A DNA stretch of 64,000 nt, from positions 1 to 64,000 of the forward strand of contig JAILLY010000006.1 of NCBI GenBank assembly GCA_024692905.1. The letters run 5' to 3'. The notes beneath the pieces are model-generated. The model had not been told where the DNA came from and did no database searches. It worked only from the letters and a program-made list of their open reading frames with translations. The position numbers and the translations under genes are program-made. Numbering within the stretch: the first letter of the stretch is position 1; each line of letters opens with the position of its first letter. Below are positions 8,254 to 17,060 of the stretch, piece by piece. The stretch is from Lachnospiraceae bacterium. GTDB taxonomy: Bacteria; Bacillota; Clostridia; Lachnospirales; Lachnospiraceae.

Positions 8254-9249
8254 ATGGCGAAATTCAGCGATATTATCGGACAGGAGCATATAAAGGAGCA
8301 CTTAAAGAGTGCGATATTAAATGACAAGGTCTCGCATGCCTATATAATAAACGGCGAAAAGGATTCAGGAAAAGAATTCATCGCGAACACATTTGCCATG
8401 GCACTTTTATGTGAGAACAGGGCAGAAGATGCGGAACCGTGCATGGAATGCCATGCCTGCAAGCAGGCGATAACGAACAACCAGCCCGATATAATAAAGG
8501 TTATCCATGAAAAACCGGGATCCATAGGTGTCGAAGATGTAAGGGATCAGATAGTTTCGGATGTATATGTCAGGCCGTACGCCGGCGGAAAGAAGATATA
8601 TATCATCAATGAAGCGGACAAGATGACAGTCCAGGCCCAGAATGCCCTGTTAAAGACGCTTGAGGAACCGCCTCAGTATGTTGTGCTCCTGCTCCTGACA
8701 AGCAATATCTCGGCGCTTCTTCCGACCATAATATCACGGAGTGTTGTCCTTAACTTAAGACCGGTCGAGGATAAGGCCGTAAGGAGATTCCTGATGGAGA
8801 GGATGCATATTCCGGATTATCAGGCGGATATATGCGTTGCTTTCGCGAGAGGAAACATCGGTAAAGCCAAGCATCTTGCAACGAGCGAAGACTTTGAGGA
8901 GATCAAAACAGAAGCGGTAAGGGTATTAAAATACGCGGAAGAAATGGATATAAACGAATTTGTTTCCGCGATCAACCGTATAAGTGCATATAAGATGAGT
9001 ATCGATGATTATATGGATATCCTGCTCATCTGGTACAGGGATGTACTTATGCTTAAGGCGACCAAGGATGTGGACAGTCTTGTTTTCAGGGATGAGATAA
9101 GGGCGATAAAGGACAGGGCCGGCAAGAGTTCATATGAGGGAATAGAAAAAATAATCGAAGCAATAGATAAAACAAAGGCACGGCTTAAGGCAAATGTAAA
9201 TTTTGAGCTGGCCATGGAGCTGCTGTTGCTCGTGATAAAGGAGAATTGA
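8254..9249 (+). CDS. holB: DNA polymerase III delta' subunit
   Basis: A 331-residue clamp-loader AAA+ subunit that helps load the beta clamp during replication. It begins with F-S-D-I-I-G-Q-E-H-I and has a P-loop-like segment G-E-K-D-S-G-K-E (degenerate, as is normal for delta'). A four-cysteine zinc module (C...C-M-E-C-H-A-C) sits near residues 50-75. L-L-K-T-L-E-E-P-P and I-I-S-R-S follow. The usual S-R-C motif reads S-R-S here. GGGGAG precedes the ATG. The stop is 1 nt from the ricT start, and the yaaR-holB-ricT order is the classic Firmicutes arrangement. Confidence 0.92.
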   Translation: MAKFSDIIGQEHIKEHLKSAILNDKVSHAYIINGEKDSGKEFIANTFAMALLCENRAEDAEPCMECHACKQAITNNQPDIIKVIHEKPGSIGVEDVRDQIVSDVYVRPYAGGKKIYIINEADKMTVQAQNALLKTLEEPPQYVVLLLLTSNISALLPTIISRSVVLNLRPVEDKAVRRFLMERMHIPDYQADICVAFARGNIGKAKHLATSEDFEEIKTEAVRVLKYAEEMDINEFVSAINRISAYKMSIDDYMDILLIWYRDVLMLKATKDVDSLVFRDEIRAIKDRAGKSSYEGIEKIIEAIDKTKARLKANVNFELAMELLLLVIKEN

Positions 9250-9250
9250 G

Positions 9251-10165
9251 ATGATAAATGTTATAGGAATACGGTTCAGAACGGCCGGAAAGGTCTACTA
9301 TTTCGATCCCAAGGATATCGAGATGAAAAAGGGAGACCATGTGATCGTTGAAACGGCCAGAGGAGTTGAATACGGAACGGTAGTTATGCCGCCTACCCCG
9401 ATGGAGGAAAAAGAGGTCACACAGCCGCTTAAGCCCGTGATACGTAAAGCAACTGCGGAAGATGCCGAAAAAGAAAAGAAAAACAGGGAAAAAGAGAAGG
9501 AAGCCTTCAAGATCTGTAAGGAAAAGATTGCAAAGCACGGACTTGAAATGAAACTCATAGATGCAGAGTATACCTTTGACAATAATAAGGTTCTGTTCTA
9601 TTTCACCGCTGACGGCAGGGTTGATTTCAGGGAACTTGTAAAAGATCTTGCATCGATCTTCAGAACGCGTATTGAGTTAAGACAGATAGGTGTAAGGGAT
9701 GAGACCAAGATCTTAGGCGGCATAGGTTTTTGCGGAAGACCGTTGTGCTGTCATACATACCTTTCCGATTTTGCGCCCGTGTCGATAAAGATGGCCAAGG
9801 AGCAGAACCTGTCGCTCAATCCCACAAAGATATCCGGTATCTGCGGACGTCTTATGTGCTGTCTTAAGAACGAAGAGGAGACATACGAAGAGCTGAACCG
9901 CAAACTTCCCAATCCCGGAGACAGCGTGACCACGGATGACGGCTTCAAGGGCGAGGTTGCAAGTGTTAACGTATTAAGACAGCTGGTCAAGGTCGTTATC
10001 GATGAAGGCGATGAAAAGGAGATCAAGGAATACAAGGTCTCGCAGCTTAAATTCAAATCCCGCCACAGGAGAGACAAGAACAGGGATAAGGCAGAAGAAG
10101 CCGAATTAAGGGCACTTGAACAGCTGGAGAAAAAGGATGGAAGATCAAAGCTTGATGACGATTGA
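9251..10165 (+). CDS. ricT: PSP1-domain regulator RicT (YaaT)
   Basis: A 304-residue PSP1-domain protein. In B. subtilis, RicT with RicA and RicF forms an iron-sulfur complex that helps RNase Y cleave mRNAs and affects biofilm, competence and sporulation. The core has paired cysteine motifs: C161 with C166/C167, and C198 with C203/C204, which are candidates for Fe-S ligation. The C-terminus is rich in Lys, Arg and Glu. The start lies 1 nt after the holB stop. The 3' end overlaps trmN6. No ricA or ricF lies in this window. Confidence 0.9.
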   Translation: MINVIGIRFRTAGKVYYFDPKDIEMKKGDHVIVETARGVEYGTVVMPPTPMEEKEVTQPLKPVIRKATAEDAEKEKKNREKEKEAFKICKEKIAKHGLEMKLIDAEYTFDNNKVLFYFTADGRVDFRELVKDLASIFRTRIELRQIGVRDETKILGGIGFCGRPLCCHTYLSDFAPVSIKMAKEQNLSLNPTKISGICGRLMCCLKNEEETYEELNRKLPNPGDSVTTDDGFKGEVASVNVLRQLVKVVIDEGDEKEIKEYKVSQLKFKSRHRRDKNRDKAEEAELRALEQLEKKDGRSKLDDD

Positions 10166-10898
10166 TCTTAAGGATGGCGAAAGGATCGACGACCTTCAGC
10201 GTAACGGTTATAAGATAATACAGAACGGGAACAAATTCTGCTTCGGCATGGATGCGGTGCTCCTGTCGGGATTTGCGGATGCAATGGAAGGGGAAAAGGT
10301 CCTGGATATAGGAACCGGGACCGGCATCATTCCCATTCTTATGGAGGCCAAAACGGACGGAGCTCATTTTACCGGTCTTGAGATACAGGAAGCGAGCGCG
10401 GAAATGGCCGAAAGGAGCGTAAGGCTGAACGGGCTTGAAGATAAGATAGAAATAGTATGCGGGGATATAAATAACACAAGTAATTTATGGAAAACGGGTG
10501 ATTTTGACGTGATCACCACGAACCCGCCTTATATGATAAACAGTCACGGTCTTAAGAGTGACAATATGGAAAAATCAATAGCACGTCATGAGATATGCTG
10601 CACACTTGAAGATATAGTAAGGGAGAGCAGCCGGCTGCTTAAGATAAAGGGGCGTTTTTATATGGTACACAGGCCCTTCAGGCTGGTCGGGATATTCACG
10701 ACCCTCGCAAAGTACCGCCTTGAGCCAAAGAGGATGCGGCTTGTATATCCCTTTGCGGACAAGGAACCGAACATGGTCCTTATAGAGGCCTTAAAGGACG
10801 GAAATCCGAGGCTGACTGTCGAAAAGCCTCTTATAGTATACAAAGAACCGGGTGTATATACCGATGAAATATACGAAATATACGGGTATGATAAGTGA
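10137..10898 (+). CDS. trmN6: tRNA1(Val) (adenine(37)-N6)-methyltransferase
   Basis: A 253-residue class I SAM-dependent methyltransferase expected to methylate N6 of A37 in tRNA-Val. It has the SAM motif V-L-D-I-G-T-G-T-G (about 48-56), an acidic E-I-Q after strand 2, and the catalytic T-N-P-P-Y (about 127-131) typical of N6-adenine methylases. The ATG at 10137 is chosen because GGAGA lies 6 nt upstream. An ATG at 10155 is a possible alternative. It overlaps the end of ricT by 29 nt. In B. subtilis the equivalent gene (yabB) sits at the same place before rsmI. Confidence 0.88.
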   Translation: MEDQSLMTIDLKDGERIDDLQRNGYKIIQNGNKFCFGMDAVLLSGFADAMEGEKVLDIGTGTGIIPILMEAKTDGAHFTGLEIQEASAEMAERSVRLNGLEDKIEIVCGDINNTSNLWKTGDFDVITTNPPYMINSHGLKSDNMEKSIARHEICCTLEDIVRESSRLLKIKGRFYMVHRPFRLVGIFTTLAKYRLEPKRMRLVYPFADKEPNMVLIEALKDGNPRLTVEKPLIVYKEPGVYTDEIYEIYGYDK

Positions 10899-10916
10899 TA
10901 GCGGGTGTTATATAAT

Positions 10917-11774
10917 ATGACTGAAGACAAACAGGGTGTTTTGTATCTGTGCGCCACCCCGATAGGCAACCTCGGTGATATAACGGAGAGGGTACTTGAC
11001 ACATTAAGATCCGTGGATATCATAGCGGCGGAGGATACAAGGAACAGCATAAAGCTCCTGAACCACTTCGGGATAAAGACCCCGATGACAAGTTATCATG
11101 AATACAACAGGTATGATAAAGCCGGGGAACTTATCGACAGGCTCAGGGAGGGGAAGGATATAGCACTTATAACCGATGCCGGTACCCCCTGTATCTCGGA
11201 TCCCGGGGAGGTGTTCGTGAGTATGTGTATAGAAGCCGGGATAAGGGTAACTTCGCTTCCGGGCGCCTGCGCATGCATAACGGCACTTTCGATGTCCGGG
11301 CTTAAGACGGGAAGGTTCTGTTTTGAAGCTTTCCTGCCGTCAGATAAAAAGAAAAGAAAAGAGATCCTTAAGGAACTTAAAGATGAGACCCGTACGATCA
11401 TACTCTATGAGGCACCTCATCATCTTAAGAATACGCTGAACGAGCTTATTGAGGCTCTCGGAGACAGACGCATTGCCCTTTGCAGGGAACTTACAAAGCG
11501 GTTTGAGGAAGTCATGCATCTGACTCTTAAAGAAGCGGCAGATCATTATTCCGTTAATGAGCCAAGAGGTGAATATGTACTGTGCATAGAAGGCAGGAAC
11601 AGGGATGAGCTGATATTAAGGGAACAGCTTGCCTGGCAGGATATAACCCTCGAAGAACATATGAAGATATATGAAGATCAGGGGATGGACCGTAAGGAAA
11701 GCATGAAAAAAGTGGCAGCAGACCGCGGGATCTCCAAACGGGAAGTTTATGATTCCCTGATAGGGAAAAAATAA
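10917..11774 (+). CDS. rsmI: 16S rRNA (cytidine(1402)-2'-O)-methyltransferase
   Basis: A 285-residue tetrapyrrole-methylase-fold enzyme that 2'-O-methylates C1402 in the decoding centre of 16S rRNA. The N-terminal G-V-L-Y-L-C-A-T-P-I-G-N-L-G-D-I and the downstream A-E-D-T-R, D-A-G-T-P-x-I-S-D-P-G and L-P-G-A motifs are diagnostic. The ATG at 10917 puts the first strand at the usual distance. An in-frame GTG at 10905 is possible, and the Shine-Dalgarno is weak for both. It lies between trmN6 and metG as in many Firmicutes. Confidence 0.93.
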   Translation: MTEDKQGVLYLCATPIGNLGDITERVLDTLRSVDIIAAEDTRNSIKLLNHFGIKTPMTSYHEYNRYDKAGELIDRLREGKDIALITDAGTPCISDPGEVFVSMCIEAGIRVTSLPGACACITALSMSGLKTGRFCFEAFLPSDKKKRKEILKELKDETRTIILYEAPHHLKNTLNELIEALGDRRIALCRELTKRFEEVMHLTLKEAADHYSVNEPRGEYVLCIEGRNRDELILREQLAWQDITLEEHMKIYEDQGMDRKESMKKVAADRGISKREVYDSLIGKK

Positions 11775-11798
11775 AAGATCATAAGATAAGGAGCAGAA

Positions 11799-13781
11799 AT
11801 GGAAAGCAAAGGAAAGTATTACATCACCACGGCAATTACCTATACTTCGGGAAAGCCGCATATCGGAAACACCTATGAAGCTGTTCTTGCCGACAGTATC
11901 GCGAGATACAAAAGACAGGAGGGATACGAGGTATTCTTTCAGACGGGAACGGACGAACACGGGCAGAAGATCGAAGAGAAGGCTGCGGCAGCAGGCGTAA
12001 CGCCCAAAAAGTTCGTTGATGACGTTGCCGGTATCGTTAAGGGTCTTTGGGATATGATGGGAACCACATATGACAGGTTCATCCGTACGACCGATGAGGA
12101 TCATGAACGGCAGGTTCAAAAGATATTCAGGAAGCTTTACGATCAGGGTGATATATATAAGAGTACCTATGAGGGAATGTACTGCACGCCCTGTGAATCC
12201 TTCTGGACGGAATCACAGCTTGTTGACGGTAAATGCCCGGATTGCGGGAGAGAAGTAAAGCCTGCAAGCGAAGAAGCGTATTTCTTCAGGATGAGCAAGT
12301 ACGCGGACAGGCTTATAGAACATATAAACACACATCCCGAGTTTATCCAGCCGGTCTCAAGGAAGAACGAGATGATGAACAATTTCCTGCTCCCGGGTCT
12401 TCAGGATCTGTGTGTATCAAGGACATCGTTCAAATGGGGTATCCCGGTCGACTTTGATGATTCTCATGTAGTATATGTATGGCTTGATGCCTTAAGCAAC
12501 TATATCACCGGTATCGGTTACGATGCACAGGGAGAGTCAACAGAGCAGTATAAGAAATTCTGGCCCGCCGATCTTCATCTTATCGGTAAGGACATAGTAA
12601 GGTTCCATACAATATACTGGCCTATTTTCCTGATGGCTCTGGGCGAACCGCTCCCGAAGCAGGTTTTCGGTCATCCGTGGCTTTTGCAGGGCGGTGAAAA
12701 AATGAGCAAGTCAAGGGGTAACGTGATCTATGCGGATGATCTTGTAAAGCTTTTCGGAGTTGATGCGACCAGATATTTCGTGCTCCATGAAATGCCTTAT
12801 GACAATGACGGTGTGATAACCTGGGAACTGGTAGTCGAAAGGTACAATTCGGATCTTGCAAATGTCCTCGGAAATCTTGTAAACCGGACCATATCGATGA
12901 GTAATAAGTATTTTGACGGTTTTGTAAGTTCCACCGGCGTAACGGAGGCGGTCGATGATGACCTTAAGGCTGTCGTTACGGGCTGCAGGGACAGGATCAA
13001 TTCAAAGATGGAGACTTTGAGGGTTGCCGACGCGCTTACCGAAGTATTTACGGTATTCAGACGCTGCAACAAATATATAGACGAAACGGAGCCGTGGGTA
13101 CTGGCCAAATCGGAGGATAAAAAGGACAGGCTTTCCGAGGTTATGTATAACCTTGTGGAATCAATATGCATCGGTGCAAATCTCCTGATCCCGTTCATGC
13201 CTCAGACTGCGGAGAGTATACTTATGCAGCTGCACGGCACCGAAAGGGATTACGACCTGCTTAACGAGTACGGACTTACAGCGCCTGGGACCCGTGTGAC
13301 GCAGGAGCCGAAGATGCTGTTTGCAAGGCTTGACCTTAATGAGATAATGAAGGAAGTCGAAAAGATAAGGGATGCCCAGAAAGCAGAATATGAGCGTGAA
13401 AACGGTATAAACAGCGAAGCCGGTCAGGAGCCCGTTATAGAAGTTGAAGACAAGCCGGTCATCGAATATGATGACTTTGACAAGCTTCAGTTCTGTGTGG
13501 GTGAGATAATCGCCTGCGAAGAGGTCAAGAAGAGCAAGAAGCTTCTGTGCAGCAAGGTTAAGATAGGAAACAGGGTCTGTCAGATAGTTTCCGGGATAAA
13601 GGCATATTACAAGCCTGAAGAGATGGTAGGCAAGAAGGTTATGGTACTCGTTAATCTAAAGCCCAGAGAACTGGCCGGGGTATTGTCGGAGGGAATGCTT
13701 CTGTGTGCGGAAGATGCGGACGGAAACCTCGCCCTTATGACACCTGAAAAGCCTATGCCCTCAGGCTCAAACATAAGCTGA
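11799..13781 (+). CDS. metG: Methionyl-tRNA synthetase with C-terminal tRNA-binding domain
   Basis: A 660-residue class I synthetase charging tRNA-Met. The HIGH-type motif is H-I-G-N at about 22-25. The zinc knuckle is C-x-x-C ... C-x-x-C (about 129-152). K-M-S-K-S lies at residues 301-305. The anticodon-binding helical domain follows. The last 110 or so residues are an EMAP/Trbp111-like OB-fold tRNA-binding domain. A clear AAGGAG precedes the ATG. It is the last gene of the operon that starts at 2128. Its end faces pgeF with no clear intrinsic terminator in the 22-nt gap. Confidence 0.96.
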   Translation: MESKGKYYITTAITYTSGKPHIGNTYEAVLADSIARYKRQEGYEVFFQTGTDEHGQKIEEKAAAAGVTPKKFVDDVAGIVKGLWDMMGTTYDRFIRTTDEDHERQVQKIFRKLYDQGDIYKSTYEGMYCTPCESFWTESQLVDGKCPDCGREVKPASEEAYFFRMSKYADRLIEHINTHPEFIQPVSRKNEMMNNFLLPGLQDLCVSRTSFKWGIPVDFDDSHVVYVWLDALSNYITGIGYDAQGESTEQYKKFWPADLHLIGKDIVRFHTIYWPIFLMALGEPLPKQVFGHPWLLQGGEKMSKSRGNVIYADDLVKLFGVDATRYFVLHEMPYDNDGVITWELVVERYNSDLANVLGNLVNRTISMSNKYFDGFVSSTGVTEAVDDDLKAVVTGCRDRINSKMETLRVADALTEVFTVFRRCNKYIDETEPWVLAKSEDKKDRLSEVMYNLVESICIGANLLIPFMPQTAESILMQLHGTERDYDLLNEYGLTAPGTRVTQEPKMLFARLDLNEIMKEVEKIRDAQKAEYERENGINSEAGQEPVIEVEDKPVIEYDDFDKLQFCVGEIIACEEVKKSKKLLCSKVKIGNRVCQIVSGIKAYYKPEEMVGKKVMVLVNLKPRELAGVLSEGMLLCAEDADGNLALMTPEKPMPSGSNIS

Positions 13782-13803
13782 CCGGCAAGGGGAATCCGAC
13801 TCG

Positions 13804-14565
13804 TCAGTGCAAAATAATACCGGTAAGCATGCTGTTTACCACGGGATTATCCCGCCTCCATGAACAAAGATCAGAGGATTCCCGGGTACATTTTCCGACA
13901 TCGAGTATGTTTCCGGATAAAACGCCGGTACGCTCAAGGGATATGCGTATAGCCGTTTTAAGATCAAGTAGATATTTGTCTTTTTTGTTTGTATCTATGA
14001 AGAAAGAGGACATTTCACGATCGCTGTAGGTTGTGGAAAAGTCCTCTTTCAGTTCTTTTCCCACCTCATAACAGCCGGCACAGATACAGGGGCCGGTGAC
14101 GATGATGATATCACAGGGATCGCTCCCGAAGTTTTCATTCATCAGGCTGACTGCCTTTACGGCGATGTTCTTTGCGGTTCCGCGCCACCCGCTGTGTACC
14201 ATCCCGATGACTTTTTTAAGGGGATCCAGCAGGTATACGGGTACGCAGTCTGCTTCAAGCGTACAAAGCATAAGCCCGCGTTCGTCTGTTATCATACCGT
14301 CAAAATCATTGTCCGGGACAAAGCGGGTTACCATTTCTCCTCCGTTTGCACGGGTCACGACCTTTATCTTATCCGTGTGCTTCTGAGAGACCATCACCAT
14401 GTCATCTGTTTTTATTCCAAGGGCGGAGGAAAGCCGTACACAGTTCTCAAAAGCGCCTTCCTTGCCGTATTTCCATGCCGTATCGTTTTTCGTGGTGTAT
14501 ACGGCGGTTACGTAACCTGTTTCATTAAGCTGTTTTACGCCGTGATATTTTATTGTATTCTCCAT
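13804..14565 (-). CDS. pgeF: Peptidoglycan editing factor / multicopper polyphenol oxidase family (YfiH/DUF152)
   Basis: A 253-residue cytosolic protein. Characterised relatives act on UDP-MurNAc peptides wrongly carrying L-Ser (PgeF) or show purine-nucleoside phenol-oxidase activity. Metal-ligand motifs typical of the family are visible: V-S-Q-K-H-T-D, L-E-A-D-C-V-P-V and M-V-H-S-G-W-R-G-T. The C-terminal region holds the family's F-S-W-R-R-D-like segment as C-S-W-R-R-D. AAGGACT precedes the ATG at 14565. It is convergent with metG and monocistronic. Confidence 0.88.
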   Translation of the reverse strand: MENTIKYHGVKQLNETGYVTAVYTTKNDTAWKYGKEGAFENCVRLSSALGIKTDDMVMVSQKHTDKIKVVTRANGGEMVTRFVPDNDFDGMITDERGLMLCTLEADCVPVYLLDPLKKVIGMVHSGWRGTAKNIAVKAVSLMNENFGSDPCDIIIVTGPCICAGCYEVGKELKEDFSTTYSDREMSSFFIDTNKKDKYLLDLKTAIRISLERTGVLSGNILDVGKCTRESSDLCSWRRDNPVVNSMLTGIILH

Positions 14566-14671
14566 GAAAATGAGTCCTTTTCCGCATGTTTTTAAAAGAT
14601 TTTACAAAGAGTATAACGCATTTGCCGAAAATGTGGTATAAATATAGTTAGATGAAGGGAGGGAATCTATT

Positions 14672-15736
14672 ATGAAGAGGTTTATTGCCATTTTTCTGGC
14701 TGCAGTCATGACTGCAGGCATCACTTTCAATGTTCAGGCATCCCAGGTAATAGTAATAGAAGATCAGAACAAGACGGCGGAACCGACCGCCGCTCCGACT
14801 CCTGCGCCCACTCCGGCAGCGGGATCCAGTGCGGATAATGCGATACAGTCAAATACTGCCGTGACCGTAACGAGTAATAAGACATATCTTGCTCTCGGTT
14901 CGGACTTAACGGCAGACCAGAGGCGAACGGTACTGGGCCTTATGGGTATAGCCGAGGCAGATCTTCCGAACTATGATGTCGTATATGTTACGAATGCGGA
15001 GGAGCACCAGAGGCTTGATACCTATATTGCGCCGTCCGTTATTGGAACAAAGTCATTATCATCGGTTGTTGTCAGAGCGGCCGAGGCAGGTCACGGAGTT
15101 ACCGTTGCCACTAAGAATATCAACTACTGTACAGAAAACATGTACAGGAATGCGCTTATCACCGCAGGTGTTGAAAATGCCGATATCGCGGTCGTTGCAC
15201 CTTCACCCATATCCGGAACCGCAGCACTGATCGGCGCACTTAAGGCATATGAAAGGATGTCGGGAAGTTCTGTCAGCGATAAGGCTCTTGATACCGCACT
15301 TAACGAACTCGTGACCACGGGTGAGATAAAGCAGGCAGTCGGAAACGATGCCAAGGCGGAAGAGATCATATCTTATGTCAAGGCGCAGATAGCTGCCAAT
15401 GACTTAAATACCGAAGAAGAGATAGAAGCGGCCATCCGCAAGGGAATGAAGGATCTCGATGTCCAGCTTTCGGAAGATGATATCAAAAAGACGGTATCCC
15501 TTATGATGAAGATAAAGGGCATGGGTATTGATTTTAATGTACTGGCAGACCAGGCAGGTGATATATATGCCAAGTATAAGGACAAGATAGATGCCGGAAC
15601 GTTTAATATCGATGATGTCAAGATCGAGGATCTCGGGCTCGGAAAACTCATCACTAATGCTGTCGGCGGATTCTTCAAGGAAGTCGGTACTGCCGTCAAG
15701 GATTTCTTCGGGGGATTGTTCTCCAACTGGTTTTAG
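14672..15736 (+). CDS. Secreted DUF1002 protein (YpuA-like)
   Basis: A 354-residue exported protein. Residues 1-23 form a signal peptide ending in V-Q-A. A short Pro/Ala/Thr linker (about 36-52) precedes the DUF1002 domain, which begins V-T-V-T-S-N-K-T-Y-L-A-L-G and continues with helical repeats. The family is common in Firmicutes and has no assigned biochemical function. There is no lipobox cysteine, so release or wall association is more likely than lipid anchoring. GGGAGGG lies upstream of the ATG. The stop is 12 nt from the acetyltransferase gene, suggesting co-transcription. Confidence 0.85.
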   Translation: MKRFIAIFLAAVMTAGITFNVQASQVIVIEDQNKTAEPTAAPTPAPTPAAGSSADNAIQSNTAVTVTSNKTYLALGSDLTADQRRTVLGLMGIAEADLPNYDVVYVTNAEEHQRLDTYIAPSVIGTKSLSSVVVRAAEAGHGVTVATKNINYCTENMYRNALITAGVENADIAVVAPSPISGTAALIGALKAYERMSGSSVSDKALDTALNELVTTGEIKQAVGNDAKAEEIISYVKAQIAANDLNTEEEIEAAIRKGMKDLDVQLSEDDIKKTVSLMMKIKGMGIDFNVLADQAGDIYAKYKDKIDAGTFNIDDVKIEDLGLGKLITNAVGGFFKEVGTAVKDFFGGLFSNWF

Positions 15737-15748
15737 GAGAAGCTGAGA

Positions 15749-16219
15749 ATGCAGGACAAGGGTTTTGAGATACGTCCGATAATGAAGCATGAATGGGAAG
15801 ATGCCATGCAGCTTGCGTGGGATACGTTCCTGATATTTGAAGCACCCGATTACAGTATAAAGGGAGTTCACAGCTTCAAGAGTTTTGTCAGGGATCCATT
15901 GCTTAAGAGAATGTACACCTATGGCGAATATGTCGCCATAGGTGCATTTGCGGATAACAGGATAGTCGGTATCATAGGGGTCCGGAACGCCAATCATGTA
16001 TCACTTCTGTTCGTTGATAAGGATTATCACAGAAAAGGCATCGCAAGTGCGCTTCTGAACAGATATTACAGGGACGCGAGAGCGGCCGGGTTAACTTACG
16101 TTACGGTGAATTCATCGCCGTATGCCGTTGAGTTTTATCATAAGTTCGGATTTGTCAATACCGATCATGAGATAGAAAAGGACGGTATCCGGTTTACACC
16201 CATGCGAATGGACATTTGA
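15749..16219 (+). CDS. GNAT family N-acetyltransferase
   Basis: A 156-residue acetyl-CoA-dependent acyltransferase. The acetyl-CoA loop reads D-Y-H-R-K-G-I-A-S-A-L-L (about 92-103), matching the GNAT motif A pattern Q/R-x-x-G-x-G/A. The C-terminal strand has V-N-S-S-P-Y-A-V-E-F-Y-H-K-F-G-F, typical of the family. The substrate cannot be told from the sequence. TAGGAGA overlaps the end of the DUF1002 gene and serves as the Shine-Dalgarno. Confidence 0.85.
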   Translation: MQDKGFEIRPIMKHEWEDAMQLAWDTFLIFEAPDYSIKGVHSFKSFVRDPLLKRMYTYGEYVAIGAFADNRIVGIIGVRNANHVSLLFVDKDYHRKGIASALLNRYYRDARAAGLTYVTVNSSPYAVEFYHKFGFVNTDHEIEKDGIRFTPMRMDI

Positions 16220-16254
16220 TATCGTACAATTATTTCCGATTACAGTAGTTATAC

Positions 16255-16283
16255 ATTGCAATTTATACAAAAATAAGCTACAA
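16255..16283 (+). promoter_or_regulatory. Sigma-A promoter for the DUF624/diguanylate cyclase pair
   Basis: TTGCAA (16255-16260) and TACAAT (16278-16283) are separated by 17 nt, followed by a leader of about 70 nt. The leader holds GGGAAATT...AATTTTTCC, a weak hairpin. Confidence 0.65.
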
Positions 16284-16358
16284 TTATAGGGAAATTGCGT
16301 GAATTTTTCCGTATAAGACGACAAATTTCTGAAATATAAGTTAAGGATATAGTTTTAA

Positions 16359-17030
16359 ATGGGGAAGTTGTTTAATCTCGACAGCCCGTTTGTGCAGTTT
16401 ATGAGCAGGGTTGCGGACTTGATGTGGCTTAACATCCTGTTTCTGGTATGCTGTATTCCTTTGATCACCATAGGCGATTCCATAACCGCAATGTATTATG
16501 TCACGCTTAAGATGGCAAGGAATGAAGAATCATACATAACCAGGAGTTTCTTTAAGTCTTTCAGACAGAATTTTCTGCAGGCTACGGTAATATGGCTGAT
16601 ATTTGTATTGGGCGGGGGCCTGTTACTGTTTGATTACCGGATAATAAGCGGAGCCGCGGGAGTTTCTGTCGGCAACGGAATGCTTTTGAATGTGATGAAG
16701 GTATTGCTTATAGTAGTCCTGATCTTCTATACCTTCACGTTTATTTTTGTATTCCCGCTGCTTTCCAAGTTTGACAATACGATAAAAAATACGATAAAGA
16801 ATGCATTTATCATAAGCATCAGGCATCTTCCGGTTACTCTTACCTGTGTAGCGATAGGGCTTGTGGCTGTTCTTGGCCTTGCGTATGTACGTATAATGAC
16901 TTTATTTTTGTTCTTTTTACTTTTCAGCGCGGTGGCTTATATATGCTCACTGATGTTTGTTAAGGTTTTTGATAACTACCTTCCGGCTGAGGAAACGGCG
17001 GAAGAAGAGATAGAAGAAGCGGAGCAATAA
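16359..17030 (+). CDS. DUF624 membrane protein (YesL family)
   Basis: A 223-residue integral membrane protein with about five helices. The N-terminus L-D-S-P-F-V-Q-F-M-S-R-V-A-D-L and the following W-L-N-I-L-F-L-V-C-C-I-P-L-I-T-I-G are signature parts of DUF624. YesL relatives are usually found beside carbohydrate ABC transporters and two-component systems, but their function is not known. Here the partner is a diguanylate cyclase 30 nt downstream. The C-terminal tail is very acidic. The Shine-Dalgarno is weak (AAGGAT about 11 nt upstream). Confidence 0.8.
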   Translation: MGKLFNLDSPFVQFMSRVADLMWLNILFLVCCIPLITIGDSITAMYYVTLKMARNEESYITRSFFKSFRQNFLQATVIWLIFVLGGGLLLFDYRIISGAAGVSVGNGMLLNVMKVLLIVVLIFYTFTFIFVFPLLSKFDNTIKNTIKNAFIISIRHLPVTLTCVAIGLVAVLGLAYVRIMTLFLFFLLFSAVAYICSLMFVKVFDNYLPAEETAEEEIEEAEQ

Positions 17031-17060
17031 GCGCTTATCGTTTTAACAGGGGAAAAGGGT